Assembly: GCA_963971305.1 (NCBI GenBank)
Contig: OZ020307.1
Location: forward strand, 261,501-325,500
Length of the DNA stretch: 64,000 nucleotides
Direction of reading: 5' to 3'
DNA from: Arcuatula senhousia
Lineage: Eukaryota; Mollusca; Bivalvia; Mytilida; Mytilidae
The first letter of the stretch is position 1. Each line of letters begins with the position of its first letter. Below, in pieces: positions 11,630 to 22,890 of this stretch. The notes beneath the pieces were generated by a model. The model was not told the origin of the DNA. It saw nothing but the letters and a program-made list of their open reading frames with translations, and did no database searches. Both the position numbers and the translations under genes were made by a program.

Positions 11630-12214
11630 CAGACCATATGATTATCTGGACCATCAGCGTATGGTCATATGTATATTCAAATAGTCGGGTCTGATCATAC
11701 GCTTATGGTTTGGGCTGATTTGTATTGCTGATATAGACCCATTAAAATATATTTTTAAAGTTCATTTCTCACTGTTAAAGGTTCATGTTTACACCTCGGG
11801 AAAAATGGTCGATTTTTTACGTCTTTTTTTCAGTTTATGTGGACCTTCAACTGTTCAACTACACATTCATTTGCTTAATAAGGCGTAGCAGCGTCTAGAT
11901 AAATAATTTGTGCATAAACTAGAAAAATAGGTCAAATATCTACCATTTTATTCGAAGTGTAACCATGAACCTTAACAAAATCCTGCGATTTACGTCTTTT
12001 GACGCATTCATGTATGTTATAAATTTGTATAACTCATTATGGCGAAAAGGTCATGTAAATTGTAAATTGAAGCATTTAGTTCTATTTTTCTCATTTAATA
12101 TTTATTATCTATGAAGATTTACAATGAAGATATTTATATGGTGGAAATACATGTATGGTCTGGTCCGTGTTATGTCCGACCATACGCGTCAAGCCCAGAT
12201 ACTGATATGGTCTG
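11630..12214. mobile_element. Candidate MITE in the EGF to lectin intron
   Basis: The left end CAGACCATATGATTATCTGG and right end, whose reverse complement begins CAGACCATATCAGTATCTGG, form an inverted repeat. A second inner pair follows (GCGTATGGTC). Array units in block B keep only the left end. No target duplication was resolved. Confidence 0.45.
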
Positions 12215-12266
12215 GATCATATATCAAAATTTTTGATTTTCAACAAAAAATATATCATATTTGAAG

Positions 12267-12373
12267 CCCCTTGTGAATGTCCCGACGGATTCCAGGCTTT
12301 ACCAGGAATCACAGACAAGTGCTACCGGGTGGATCTTACTGGCAGTGGGTTTGTTATGTGGCCAGGTGCAAAT
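12267..12373 (+). CDS. C-type-lectin-like domain, exon 1
   Basis: The exon lies between TTGAAG and GTAAGT. It enters with two bases completing the codon from the EGF exon and leaves in phase 0. It reads PCECPDGFQALPG and DKCYRV, the usual N-terminal Cys-rich start of a C-type-lectin-like domain. Together with 12856-12946, 14575-14697, 15963-16075 and 18975-18995 it makes a continuous frame across five exons with matching phases, which is the main support for the gene. Confidence 0.7.
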
Positions 12374-12855
12374 GTAAGTGTCTTTAAAATCATGAAAATC
12401 TTAAAAAGATCGAACATTGTAAGCTTTTAAGCAATATAAATTTGGGAAAAGAAGGGAAGAATATATAATGAAGTACATTGATTTACAAATAAACTTATAT
12501 TACATACAGGTTATGGTCAAAATTGCGAGAAGGCAAAGAAAAAATCAGTAAACACGACTGACGAATCAACATAAACCATATAAAAAGTACTGAACAGCAA
12601 TCATCACTCAAGAAAGGAGAGTTCCTGCTTCTTGCAATACATCTGTTGCGTTGCTAACGGTCAACTTAGCGTGTCAAATCCGGTAGAGGCCAAAATAAAG
12701 CCCTATGACAAACTAACATCTCAACCGTTCTGATGTATAGAAATTTCATAATTGTCTATGAGCTCATGAAAACATTTATAAATATATTACTACTTGATAA
12801 CAATTTATCATATGCATTACATTTGGCTAAGAAAATTCAACACTTTCTTTTTAAG

Positions 12856-12946
12856 ATGACATGTTCTTCATATAACTCTCGCCTATTGCAACCAGAAAAT
12901 GCAGCCGAAGTTGATGCCGTGTACCAGTTTGTGTCGAACATATCAG
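12856..12946 (+). CDS. C-type-lectin-like domain, exon 2
   Basis: The exon follows TTTTTAAG and ends in phase 1 at GTAACA. CSSYNSRLLQPENAAEVDAV matches the lectin-fold helix signature (Cys, then an aliphatic pair, then Glu-rich). Phase fits exon 1 (0) and exon 3. Confidence 0.7.
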
Positions 12947-13089
12947 GTAACAGTCATTAAAAAGTATTGTTGTAAAACTTTGTAGGCCAAGCGTATAAGA
13001 TCAATCCGGTCAAACATAGGAAAAACATATTAGCTAACTTTAGCTCAACGTTGTATGATTTTTGTACTATGTCGGCATCAGAATGGCAT

Positions 13090-13985
13090 GTGGGTCGACG
13101 TCAATAACTTCGGAAACAGTAGTTTTGTGGGTCACTGTTGATCACTGAACATATTTCATTAGAAAACAGTAGTGATTTTGGTCAGTATAGATCACTTTAT
13201 AGACATCATTAGAAATCAGTAGTAATTTTTGGTCACTATAGATCACTTTATAGATATCATAAATAAGAAAACAGAAGTAATTTTTGGTGAGTATAGATCA
13301 CTATATAGACATCATTAGAAAACAGTAGTAATTTTTGGTCACTATAGATCACTTTATAAGACTTATAGATTTCTGGTTTAAACCTGGTTTAACCCACCAT
13401 TGAAAACCTGGTTTAACCCACCATTTCGTTTGAAATGCCTGTACCAAGTCAGGACCATTGCGATCCACCAATTCTCCGGTATGACTGATTCGTTTTTGTC
13501 ATTTTCTCTGGACTATGAGATTGATCATTCAAGTTCGATAGTTTTGTTATTACCTTTATTTCATTAGGTATAAGAAGTAATAATGGTCACTAAAAATCAC
13601 CTTTTAGACTTCATTAGGTAACAGCTGTAATAGGGGTCACTATAGATCCCTTTTTAGACCTCATTCTGGAACAGTAGTAATGTTGGTCACTATAAATTAC
13701 TTTTTACGCTTCATTAGGTAACAACTCTAATAGGGGTCATTATAGATCACTTTTTAGACTTCATTAGGTAACTGCAGTAATGTTGGTCACTATAAATTAC
13801 TTTTTAGACTTTATCAGGTAGCTATAGTAATTTGAAAAACTATAAATAACTTTTTCAGACTTTATTAGGAAGCTATAGTAATGTGGATAACTATAAATAA
13901 CTGTTTAGACTTTATTAGATAGCTGTAGTAATGTGGGTCACTATGTATTACTTTGTAGACTTCAAGTTAACAATAGTGATACTGG
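13090..13985. repeat. Minisatellite in the lectin-gene intron, interrupted
   Basis: Two runs (about 13090-13370 and 13563-13985) are built of units of about 50-60 bp with the core GTCACTATAGATCACTTTTTAGAC and TCATTAGGTAACAG. The units are imperfect. The runs are split by about 190 bp of reverse-transcriptase-element 3' UTR (13372-13562). Confidence 0.7.
13372..13562 (+). mobile_element. 3' UTR fragment of the dispersed RT element
   Basis: It contains the family block CTGGTTTAACCCACCATTTC, then CCATTGCGATCCACC and GACTGATTCGTTTTTGTCAT, as seen behind every RT fragment in the array. A second, more decayed piece with RT C-terminal remains lies at 14060-14360. Confidence 0.65.
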
Positions 13986-14059
13986 TTGTTATTGTTGTGT
14001 TCCATCATGTTCTGTTAATAGTACCCTTTCGTCTTTATTTAAGATTAATATGAGGCGCT

Positions 14060-14360
14060 TAAAGAAAAAATGTTTCCGTGACCGACTCCTTTACGGTCTT
14101 TGTTTGTTTTTCTCTCGATCAGCCACTGGTGGTAAAATTCTTCAATGTTTTAGACGAAATGATTCGTCATTACTTTGATTAGTGTTTAGTTCTTAGTTGT
14201 ACTCAGATTATCACCTCAATACCCCTATTATGTTTCAAAATCGTGTCGTTATTTGTAAATAATGCATTAAAAACGCAATTACAGATGATTTATTGGCGCC
14301 ATTAATCCTGGTTTAACCCACCATTTCCTGTGAAATGTCTCTACCAATTCTGGATAATTG
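14060..14360 (+). pseudogene. Decayed RT C-terminus and 3' UTR
   Basis: Short matches to the array RT fragment: GTGACCGACTCCTT, AGCCACTGGTGG, ATTAGTGTTTAG and TGGTTTAACCCACCATTTC. Frames are broken. It sits in the same intron as the minisatellite. Confidence 0.5.
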
Positions 14361-14574
14361 CGATCTCCAACTTATTTGATATGTTTGCGTTGTTTTGTCT
14401 TTTCTCGTGGAAATTTGAAATTTGGTGTCTAAGTTTTGCCTCTTTTTGCTTTTTTAATCCTAATTGTTAAATGACAAAACCTGTCTACAGTATTCTAATG
14501 AATAACACCAGAAGCATAGTGTATTTTTGTCCTTAAGACACATACTTTCATTTTTCATGTTATTTATTTTTGAG

Positions 14575-14697
14575 GATCCGAATTCACGAACTTTCTTTGG
14601 ACTTCTGCTAATGATAGAAACATGGATGGTCGGATTGAGTTTGAAGGATGGGAGACTGCACCGATACCAGTGTCACAGTTTCCTCCCTTTGGAAGTG
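14575..14697 (+). CDS. C-type-lectin-like domain, exon 3
   Basis: The exon follows TTTTTGAG and ends in phase 1 at GTAAGT. It reads SEFTNFLWTSANDRNMDGR then IEFEGWETAPI, resembling the long-loop region of lectin folds (W, N/D-rich, then E and W). The usual EPN or QPD sugar-binding triplet is not obvious, so sugar binding is uncertain. Confidence 0.65.
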
Positions 14698-15962
14698 GTA
14701 AGTTTTCAAATACAAATGTTGATACAACAGTTTTAGGTTCCTGACACGAAATGTCACTGTTGGGCAATGCATTACGGTACATTAACAATCATAATAAACT
14801 ATATAAAAGTAAATGAGATATGGAACAAAGGTACGCGACGTAGTGCACATAAACAAGTGGCTATTAAGAAAGACCACAACGACAAAAAGCCAGAAGAATT
14901 CAATAAGGCCAGCAGATGATGATCGATGGTTTCAGGTTTGTTCAAGTTAAAAATAAAATGCATACAATTCAAATAATCCAATATTTAAATAGTCAAAGAA
15001 AGACTTTCTTCTTAAACAAGGAAGAGAAAATACAAAAACGACAAGTGCAAAAAAGCTGTGTCCTGGCTTAGAACACACAACATGTCGTTTATAATGATAG
15101 AAAAACGTACTTTCTAATAATTTAAATTCGCTTAGGTTGTACATCATTAGAAACGACATATAAAATTATTTTGTTTTGGTTACAAATCGTGCAGGTTCTG
15201 CTTAACTTGTCGATTAAAGTTCAATTAAGCCATTGGATCCGACCGCTTTGCCCACGGAGCGACTTGGATATGTGCTCGAGGTGACTGAATGGGCTAGCCC
15301 TGTATTAATGAATGCTAGGGTGTTAGGCTAAAAACTTGATTACTTACTATAGTGATGCACCCTGGTAAAATGCCAGTTTACCGCAAACAAAGAATTAATT
15401 ACAGAAAAACTACTAAAACAAAGTTATCGATACAACAAATTAGTCAAATCTTTTACTTAATTCGTTTATAAATATGGGTATCTTATTGAAAAAATTAACT
15501 GTGCATGTTATTTTTTTATTGTAAAAGGAATATCACATCCTGAATTCTATGGAAATGTAGTTTATAAGGCACGTAAATTAAAACAAAACAATTCTCTTGA
15601 CATGGTGATTTGGCTTAAAAACTCGGATGCAAGTTGGAAAATATAGTAAAATATTTAAAGTTGGTGTTTTTCTGGTAGAAATATTGATAATTTGATAGTA
15701 ACTAACTAGATAGTAATTAATATTTTACCTTTTGACTAATGCATTGTTTATAATCTTTACAGCGATCAAACATATCGGTTGTTTGAAGTTTGGTGTTTGA
15801 TTTAGAATCGATCTGTTTGATTTTTACATCAGTCAGTAACTGCGAGTATTCTCAAGTGAGTTCCCTTACATCTCGTTGTACTCGTATAATATTACCGTCT
15901 CAACAAAACCAATATAATGACGTATCAACCAAGAGTGTAATGTTTTTTGCATCTTGTTTCAG

Positions 15963-16075
15963 TGACTGGCATGTTGACAACAGCAGATATATGTTTGCCC
16001 ATTAAACCAGGAAGTGATTGGTCATACTTTCTCTGTGAGGGGTTGTACGCCCGATATGCTTGTGTCTACCCATTG
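15963..16075 (+). CDS. C-type-lectin-like domain, exon 4
   Basis: The exon follows TTGTTTCAG, completes the codon of exon 3 and ends in phase 0 at GTGAGT. It reads DICLPIKPGSDWSYFLCEG, matching the closing Cys and the W...FxCE-like end of a lectin fold, and then a second Cys near ARYACVYPL. Confidence 0.65.
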
Positions 16076-16314
16076 GTGAGTATACATGTTTGTTAACATT
16101 TTCTTATTATCGTTTTTATCATCTTTAGTACTGTTCAAAAACAATATATAGTACATTAGATTCTTTATCCATCGCATACATCTCATTTTATGGAGATTAG
16201 TTGTTTAAAGGAAATTTGAAGCTCGGAACTACAGTAAGGTCGGTCGTTTTAATTATAATATATTAAATAATGAGTATTTCTGGTAGAAATGAATTGCGGA
16301 AGGAAGAAATAATT

Positions 16315-16530
16315 AGGGTTAATCAAGACAAGAAGTAGAGGTACCAATGTGGTATCCGAATATCAAAAGTCCGAAAGAGCAGAGACAAAACCAGTTAACA
16401 CCAGGAAAGGGATCAAACAGACAAAATGTAAAACATGGTAACACAAAATAGCTGAATTTCAATCAACAACGCGAACTCCAGTCGAACCGAGAGTGAAATC
16501 AGTAAACTATGGCATATTCTCCAGTTCTTC
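16315..16530 (-). mobile_element. Short dispersed repeat (antisense copy)
   Basis: It contains AGGTACCAATGTGGTATCCG, TCAAAAGTCCGAAAG, and CAACGCGAACTCCAGTCGAA. The same family of about 200 bp recurs at 29575-29815, 32405-32610, 35700-35950, 44306-44504 and, antisense, at 49310-49600 and 51643-51933. Confidence 0.65.
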
Positions 16531-16911
16531 TTGTACTTTTATTACTGTAGCAGAGTAAAACAAATGGTAATACGAAGCGAATTCGAGAAAAAGTACTAGT
16601 AACATACATATATGGATCTTACCTAAAATGATATGAAAGAACTTTTTTTTAAATGCAAAATTGCAAAAAAAAAGAAACAAGAATTAAGTTTATTATATAC
16701 ATTGTCATTTTATCTGCAGTCATGGTCCACTGACTTTGTGAGGTTATACTAATTGGTCAATACTAACCTTATTTCTTAAGTCTGTTTAACATGAAACTGT
16801 TATGGTATTGATACTTGGTTGGCAGTTGCACTAGCGTTAGTACAGATTAATTTCAATACCATTGTATCGGTATGCTCCTGCAGAAACGGTCTGGTGACTT
16901 TGAATTTTTTT

Positions 16912-17640
16912 AGCTCACCTGGCCAAATGCCTTGTGAGCTATTGCCATCACTTGGCGTCCGTCGTCGTCGTTAACTTTTCTTAAAACTTCTTCTCCTCTG
17001 AAACGGCTGCACAGATTCAAACCAAATTTGGTCTGGTTGTACTTTAGGGTATCCTTCATAGAACTAATGTAGGGGATTTTTGATTCGTCGAAAAACATGA
17101 CCGGCGTTGCTAAAAATAGACCAGGGGGTCAGACTACTGTTTTTGGCTTGTAAATCAAAAAGTATAAGAGATAGATGAAATTTGATGCCACCCTACTGCT
17201 TCACCATCAAAAGTTCTACAAAAGTCTCCATTTGGTCCAAGTTGTCAGATGACCCCTTATAAGGGTTACAGCCCCTTAAAGGTGAAAAATAGCGTTTTTT
17301 TCATGTTTTTGCCCTATAGTATGAAAACTATTGCAGACAGAGAAAAGCTGCTGCTTGCTTAAATGTTCACTTCATTTAGCTCTACAAAAGTCTCAATAGG
17401 ATCGAAGTTGTCAGATGACCCTTAATAGGGGTTACGGCCCATAAAATAACCTTTTTAATGTTTTTGGCCAATAGAATTAAAACTATAGCAGATAGAGAAA
17501 AGCCGTTGCTTGCTTAAATATTCAGCGCATAAAGCTCTACAAAAGTCTCCATAGGGTCGAAGTTGTCAGATGACCCCTTATAGAGGCTACGGCCCTTAAA
17601 ATAACGGTTTTTCGTGTTTTTGGCCTATATAAATTAAGTA
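16912..17640. mobile_element. TAGCTCACC-type dispersed element with internal repeats
   Basis: It starts with TTTAGCTCACCTGGCC and a CCGTCGTCGTC run. It then holds about three copies of a unit of about 165 bp (GTTTTTGGCC, AGAGAAAAGC, AAGCTCTACAAAAGTCTCC, AAGTTGTCAGATGACCCC). A related fragment lies at 30433-30660. No coding frame. Confidence 0.6.
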
Positions 17641-18249
17641 AAAGGACGATTTGACATTTTCGTATACTTGTGATTAAGCGAAGGAATAAGGGACCGACAT
17701 TATAAATTTAAAGTAATGAAATATTTGTAAGCAGAAGGGAAAATAATAATATTGTAACGAAAGATTTCTGTCTTAAAACAACGTTAGTAACGTACGTTAA
17801 AAAAAATTGTCACGCCTTTAACAATGTTCTTACACGAACATTGAACCAGGGTTAGGGTAAGGGTTAACGCTTTGACATTGCAAAGCTTTTTCTATCCATA
17901 CGAGAAAAAAACTAATTTTTATGGAGAAACGTCTTTTTAAAGTTCGTTTTAATACTATTCGTACTTAGTTCCCGCATGGAATGTCATTGACTATCATAAT
18001 TCTTTAATCTAACAGTGGTATTTATTGGCTTAAAACCTGCTATGAACGTAATTGCAAATTTGTTATTGGCATTACTGTAAAACACTTAATATGATATATT
18101 TTTTAATACGCAAAACAATAACACAGAAAATTGTACATAACAATGCCAAAAAGATCATACTTTCCATCCACTTGCATCCTTGTTTTTTTTAACCATTCTG
18201 GATTTCTAATAAAGGTCATATCACAGTTACCGAACTTGGAGGAGGACAA

Positions 18250-18730
18250 ATCTTAGGCCGTTTTCAGTTGACCTACTCGAGTTAACCCTAGTAGAATAAA
18301 TTTCTATTAATAGCTGGGTAGGGTCATGCGCACTCGGTTTGTCAACTGAACAAGTTATTCTAGTATTGGGTTTACTCGTGTATTATTTGTCAATAGAACA
18401 GGGTACTCTAGCATATAGTTAACCATAGCGACAATATGATAACAATAAGACTTTTAAAAAATAAATTAAAAAACATTTTTTCCAAAGTAATTTATGTAAA
18501 TTAAACATTATATAAGTATTATCTTTAAAATCAAATCACATTGTCGCAGGTAAATTCTACTCATGACGTCACGTACTCTACCAACCATACCTTGGCCAGA
18601 GTTAAACTCGAGTAGGAGTTAAAGGTCACCGCGGTTTACCCGAGTACGAACTCTAGTTTTTATTTGCTACTCGGGTAAACTCGAGTTAACTTGAATAGGT
18701 CTCAAAAACTTAAAACAGCCTCAATGTCCA
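18250..18730. mobile_element. Candidate MITE with GTTAAC-rich inverted ends
   Basis: The left end (GGCCGTTTTCAGTTGACC, then ACTCGAGTTAACC) and the reverse complement of the right end (GGCTGTTTTAAG, then ACCTATTCAAGTTAACTCGAG) match imperfectly. ACTCGAGTTAAC recurs inside. It lies in the last intron of the lectin gene. Confidence 0.45.
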
Positions 18731-18974
18731 AGAGAAGAGACAAAACAAGGAAGACATACCGATTTTTTTTTTAGTAAACCATCGTTTATTTGGCATAAGA
18801 ATAAGACAAAATGCCCAAACATGTATCGGGAGCAACATATTAAAAGTATTGATGATGCAAATATTTTCATTTTATCTGTTTCTATTTTGAAATGAAATAT
18901 TTCTTTATTTCTGATTATCTATTAATTTCTTTTTTCCATTCATTTATTTATACATTTTCATTTTTTTTATTCAG

Positions 18975-18995
18975 GGCTGTGACATGACAGTGTAG
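18975..18995 (+). CDS. Terminal exon of the EGF-lectin gene
   Basis: The acceptor TTTATTCAG is followed in phase 0 by GCDMTV and a TAG. AATAAA follows at 19010-19015. The exon is only 21 bp, so its assignment rests on phase, acceptor and poly(A) signal; it supplies one more Cys. A longer missed exon upstream cannot be excluded. Confidence 0.5.
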   Translation, partial: GCDMTV

Positions 18996-19009
18996 AAAGT
19001 CAATATGAG

Positions 19010-19015
19010 AATAAA
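19010..19015 (+). promoter_or_regulatory. Poly(A) signal AATAAA
   Basis: Fifteen bases after the TAG of the terminal exon, it would end the EGF-lectin transcript. Confidence 0.45.
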
Positions 19016-19267
19016 AATGTTTTTTTTCGGCTGAACGAATGAGTTTTTATTATAATAAGTAGGTTTGTAAATGAACAAGGGGTCCAATCGAATTGGTAAG
19101 TTGAACGTGAATATTGTTAAGCGACGTAAAATATGGCGGATTATGGCCCCTTTGAAAGTGACAGGCTAGAAGACTTTAGTATCTTATCGACGAATATTTT
19201 CTCGACTTATAATAAACACTACTAGGTGGCAATAGACTAGTCATTGAAAACCGAAAGTCAGATTTTT

Positions 19268-19330
19268 ATCTAGCCTAGGTGGTCAAGTGTTCTAGGGCGC
19301 TGGACTCATAATGAGAGTGAACTCAAGTAT
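19268..19330 (+). mobile_element. tRNA-like SINE head
   Basis: TAGCCTAGGTGGTCAAGTG resembles a tRNA A box, followed by GGGCGCTGGACTCATAATGAG as in an anticodon arm. The B box is weak. It directly precedes the 5' part of an RT element. Confidence 0.4.
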
Positions 19331-19369
19331 CAGGTGCAAGTAAAAGATTACGTGATCTAGGGTTACAAA

Positions 19370-19665
19370 AAGGAGGGTCAGGTGTATTTCCCCCTTTTTT
19401 ACAGATTCACAAGCATAATTTGTGACGTGGCCCGCTTCCAACTGTTTAAACCTGTTTGAACTGAACTTCTTCATACTGAGGATAGAAATTTAATCAAATT
19501 CCATTTAATAATAAGGGAATATACGCCATTAACATCAGCAATATTCTAAATTGGGATAAAGTTCATTCTCGGATTCTTCCATATTTTAAGAATCAATCAA
19601 CACCAATTGTTTCCTAACGCTATACAAAGACAATAAACAGTAAATAAAGGCAATAACAAAAATAC
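19370..19665 (+). pseudogene. RT element, 5' region fragment
   Basis: One frame reads NQIPFNNKGIYAINISNI, then NWDKVHSRILPYFKNQSTP and YTKTI, with one stop. The same stretch is at 34205-34450. It looks like the N-terminal part of the RT protein found elsewhere here. It ends at an inverted junction with an antisense copy near 19665. Confidence 0.55.
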
Positions 19666-20039
19666 CGAACTTGAATGATCAATCTCATAGTCCAGAGAAA
19701 ATGACAAAAACGAATCAGTCATACCGGAGAATGGGTGGATCGCAATGGTCCATGACTTGGTACAGGCATTTCAAACAAAATGGTGGGTTAAACCAGGTTT
19801 TATGCCGCCAAACCTCCCTCTTCCATTGCGATTTTAGGATCCGGTAATGACCATAGAACACAACATAGTTGTGAGACACAATAGGGATATTTGGGTGACC
19901 ATCTCAGTACAGCAGACGAGTCAAACACTAATTAAAACAATTAACTACCATATCTTTTAACTCAATTTTGAACTTTTCTACTAGTGGCTGATAACGAAGA
20001 AAGAATTTTTTAGGGATCGTATGAGACGTATTTTTTATA
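19665..20039 (-). pseudogene. Antisense RT C-terminus and 3' UTR (part 1)
   Basis: It is the reverse complement of the array RT tail: 3' UTR (CCATTGCGATCCACC block, inverted) and then the C-terminal codons up to GAGACGTATTTT. It breaks at TA 20038-20039 and resumes at 21597 after an inserted element. Confidence 0.75.
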
Positions 20040-21594
20040 CCGTTAATTGGGTTATTTTGGTGTAGGGATATTTTGGCGGTTTTAGATCAAAACGGACAGA
20101 TTTAATTTTGGTGTGTTTTATTTTGGCGTTTTAAAAAACTTGTTCTTCAAAACTGTACATCATCTGTAGAATCATAAGTTATTTGAATTCATATTCAAAG
20201 TCCTACTCTTAAAATAAATTAGCATGTTTGTTTTCAAATCCAAGCTATTTAACATAGTTAAAAACTCTTTTTGAATGTAATAATGGAAAGACAAAAAAAT
20301 AATTGTATCCAAGCTAAAACAACTTATCTTAGCCATTGCGAGTACACAAACGTAATGAATGCTCATTGAAAAGTTTTGAATAAGAATTAACGGATTTTTT
20401 AGCATTGTAACTCATTATCATTCTTTTTGTGTCCATGGCCTAACTCTTACAAATGTCATTAGCACATTAAATTATATGCATTCTAAACTTATTAGTCCCC
20501 TACCGGCGAAAGCCGAAGGGGACCATAGGTTTGCGCTCTGTCCGTCTGTCTGTCACGCCTCAGTTTTCCGCATTTTTTTTCTAAACGCTTATAGATAATG
20601 AACTGATTTTTGGTATGTGAGTTTACCTTGATGAGTTACAGATCAAGTTTGAGTTTCGTACCGGTCCACAAATTTTTATGGGAGTTATGGCTCTTTGAAC
20701 TTTGCAAATTCACTAAAATCTCAGTTTTCCGCACTTTTTTTCTTAATGCTTACAGATAATGAACTGATTTTTGGTATGTGAGTTTACCTTGATGAGTTAC
20801 AGATCAAGTTTGAGTTTCGTGTCGGTCCATAATTTTTATGGGAGTTATGGCCTTTTGAACTTTGAAAATTCACTAAAATATCAGTTTTCCACACTTTATT
20901 TCTAAACGCTTATAGATAATGAACTGAATTTTTATATGTGAGATTATCTTGATGAGTTACAGATCAAGTTTGAGTTTCGTGCCGGTCCACAAATTTTAAT
21001 GGGAGTTATGGCCCTTTGAACCTTGAAAATTCACTAAAATTTCAGTTTTCCGCACTTTTTTTCTGAACGCTTATAGATAATGAACTGATTTTTGGTATGT
21101 GAGTTAACCTTGATGACTTACAGATCAAGTTTGAGTTTCATGCCGGTCCACATGTTTTTATGGGAGTTGTGGTCCTTTGAACTTTGAAAATTCAATGAAA
21201 TATTTGTTTTCCGCACTTTTTTTTCTAAACGCTTATAAATAATGAACTGATTTTTTGGTATGTGCATTTACCATGATGAGTTACAGATTAAGTAAGAGTT
21301 TCCTGCCGGTCCATAAATTGTTTTGAGAGTAATGGCACTTTGAAGTTAGAAAATCCATTGCAATTTGATTTACACTTTTTTATTGTTCCTTGTAGATAAT
21401 AAACTGATCAAGTTTAGGTATTCATTTGTATGACAAATTGTTACCAGTGACTGAAATATGAGGCCGGTAGGGGACTATGTATTGTTTTGCAATACTCTCA
21501 GAATGCTTGTTTTGGAGTGTTTAATTTTGGCTCATTCAGGAGAGGTGCCAAATTAACCAAAATTAAGCTACATCCAAAATATCCCAATTTACGG
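20040..21594. mobile_element. TIR element inserted in the antisense RT, TA duplication
   Basis: The left end CCGTTAATTGGGTTATTTTGG and the reverse complement of the right end CCGTAAATTGGGATATTTTGG match over about 21 bp. TA flanks both sides (20038-20039 and 21595-21596), and the RT sequence is continuous across it apart from the duplicated TA. TA duplication suggests a Tc1/mariner-like or related mover; there is no transposase. Confidence 0.75.
20493..21477. mobile_element. Nested TIR element with about 160-bp internal tandem repeats
   Basis: The ends are TAGTCCCCTACCGGC (20493) and GCCGGTAGGGGACTA (21463-21477). Inside are five imperfect units of about 160 bp, each with CAGTTTTCCGCACTTTTT, GATAATGAACTGATTTTTGG, AGTTACAGATCAAGTTTGAG and GGGAGTTATGG. 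A CCGTCTGTCTGTC run lies near the left end. Confidence 0.75.
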
Positions 21595-21596
21595 TA

Positions 21597-21672
21597 GCCC
21601 TGCTCCAAAAGTCGGTCACGAAGAAATCGGTGTCTGATCAAAAAGTCTGTGAAACGTGTGCACGCTCTGGCA
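21597..21672 (-). pseudogene. Antisense RT C-terminus (part 2)
   Basis: It is the reverse complement of the stretch coding RARACTHFTDFF to RDRLLEQG in array copies. It is the continuation of 19665-20039 across the inserted element. It ends at an inverted junction with a sense RT fragment. Confidence 0.7.
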
Positions 21673-22617
21673 AAATTTTCAACTACAAAAAGGCTTTGCA
21701 GGATCCTAACATTAAAAACTACCTAGATTCTCCTCTGACATTCGACTGTTCCACTTCTCCCTTCATCTATGGTCCATCTAGACATGATATCACGAGTGAT
21801 CAAAAGATGATTAAAAATGATTTATTACGCAAGGTGATATCTCATGGGCCTAACTTTAAAATCATCAAGGACGCTGTGGAGGACTATGCCAGAGTTTGGA
21901 TAAAGAGGGAAGTGGACTAAGAACCTGAACTTGAATCGTTTCAGACTGGGTAAGAACCGTCCATTCTCTTGTACAAATCTGAATCGATAAACTTCGGAAA
22001 TGTGTCAACCCTCGGCCCAAATCTGTATTTAGAGATCCCAAGGCTCTTAACTTTCTTTCCTCCTTACACGAAAAATATGTTGTCACACCTGCAGAGAAAA
22101 CGTATCACAACATAGTTTGTGTATGTAAAGCACACTATTACAATTGTTTGATCAAATAACTAGGCATTGATGGATCGTTATCATGTTCTACCATAGAACT
22201 ATCCCTACAACTCACAAAAATTGTGTCTTCATTCATTGAAGGACAACAAACATATTGCAAAACTATGCATTCTCGTAGTGGAATAAATCACATTTGGATT
22301 TTAAAGAACTCTAAGGTTTGTTGGAAAATTTCAAATCTTGATAATTTTCAGAAGTTCATTCTTTGAAAACGTTCGATTCAACTTTATACACCACCTTACC
22401 ACACGAGAAATTCAAATGTTGACTGAAATAACTAATCAAAATGGCATTATCTAAGTCTTACAGTTTTGTTTTTATGGCCTTTAATTCTGCATATTTTTTT
22501 CTAAAACATCTTATAAAGATAGACCATGTTACACCATGGAACAAGCTTGCAGTATGCTAGATTTTCTTACTTACAACATATTTGTCACATATGGAGGAGA
22601 GATTTTTCAACAAGTTT
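21673..22617 (+). pseudogene. RT element, N-terminal to finger region
   Basis: It reads IFNYKKALQDPNIKNYL, STSPFIYGPSRHDI, then FKIIKDAVEDYARVWIKRE, after which frameshifts accumulate. Later parts still show a finger-like stretch (TFDSTLYTTLPHEKFK-like) and GGEIFQQ just before the SINE at 22618. This RT type resembles Penelope-like enzymes, clade uncertain. Confidence 0.65.
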
Positions 22618-22890
22618 GGGCCTGGATGGCCGAGTGGTCTAAAGCGCTGGTTTAAATACCACACAATTGAAAACTAGCCGATCACCTCTAAGCGGGCGTT
22701 CGAGTACAGTTTGTATTTTACAAAAAATGGGACTTCCCCAACTGTATGTGATTAGGTTAGTTACCTACCCAAGGTCGATGGTTTCCTCTGGGTACTCCGG
22801 TTTCCTCCACCAATTAAACTGAACGCCATACATGGCCCAGGTGTGTCGATAAAGGGCGTTAAACATCAAAACACACAAAAACACAGACAA
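22618..22890 (+). mobile_element. tRNA-derived SINE inside the RT fragment
   Basis: A perfect A box TGGCCGAGTGG is at 22627-22637, and a B-box-like GGCGTTCGAGT is at 22695-22705. The head looks tRNA-Leu-like. The body ends near CGATAAAGGGCGTTAAAC and an ACACAAAA run. It splits the RT codons for a Gln run (GGEIFQQ before, IGIPMGTN-like after). Confidence 0.65.

Larger units (their letters stand above)
385..11765 (+). repeat. Segmental duplication, block A
   Basis: Long collinear stretches match block B at 36036-46530 at high identity. Correspondences read from the sequence: about 1305-2170 with 36038-37325, 2745-4213 with 37345-38818, 4961-5365 with 38813-39237, 5366-7375 with 40401-42370, 7916-9855 with 42376-44305, and 9857-11760 with 44505-46530. 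About 570 bp (near 2172-2745) and about 540 bp (near 7375-7915) are present only in A. Within A, the stretch 4010-4862 also repeats 385-1235. Boundaries are approximate because no alignment was run. Confidence 0.85.
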
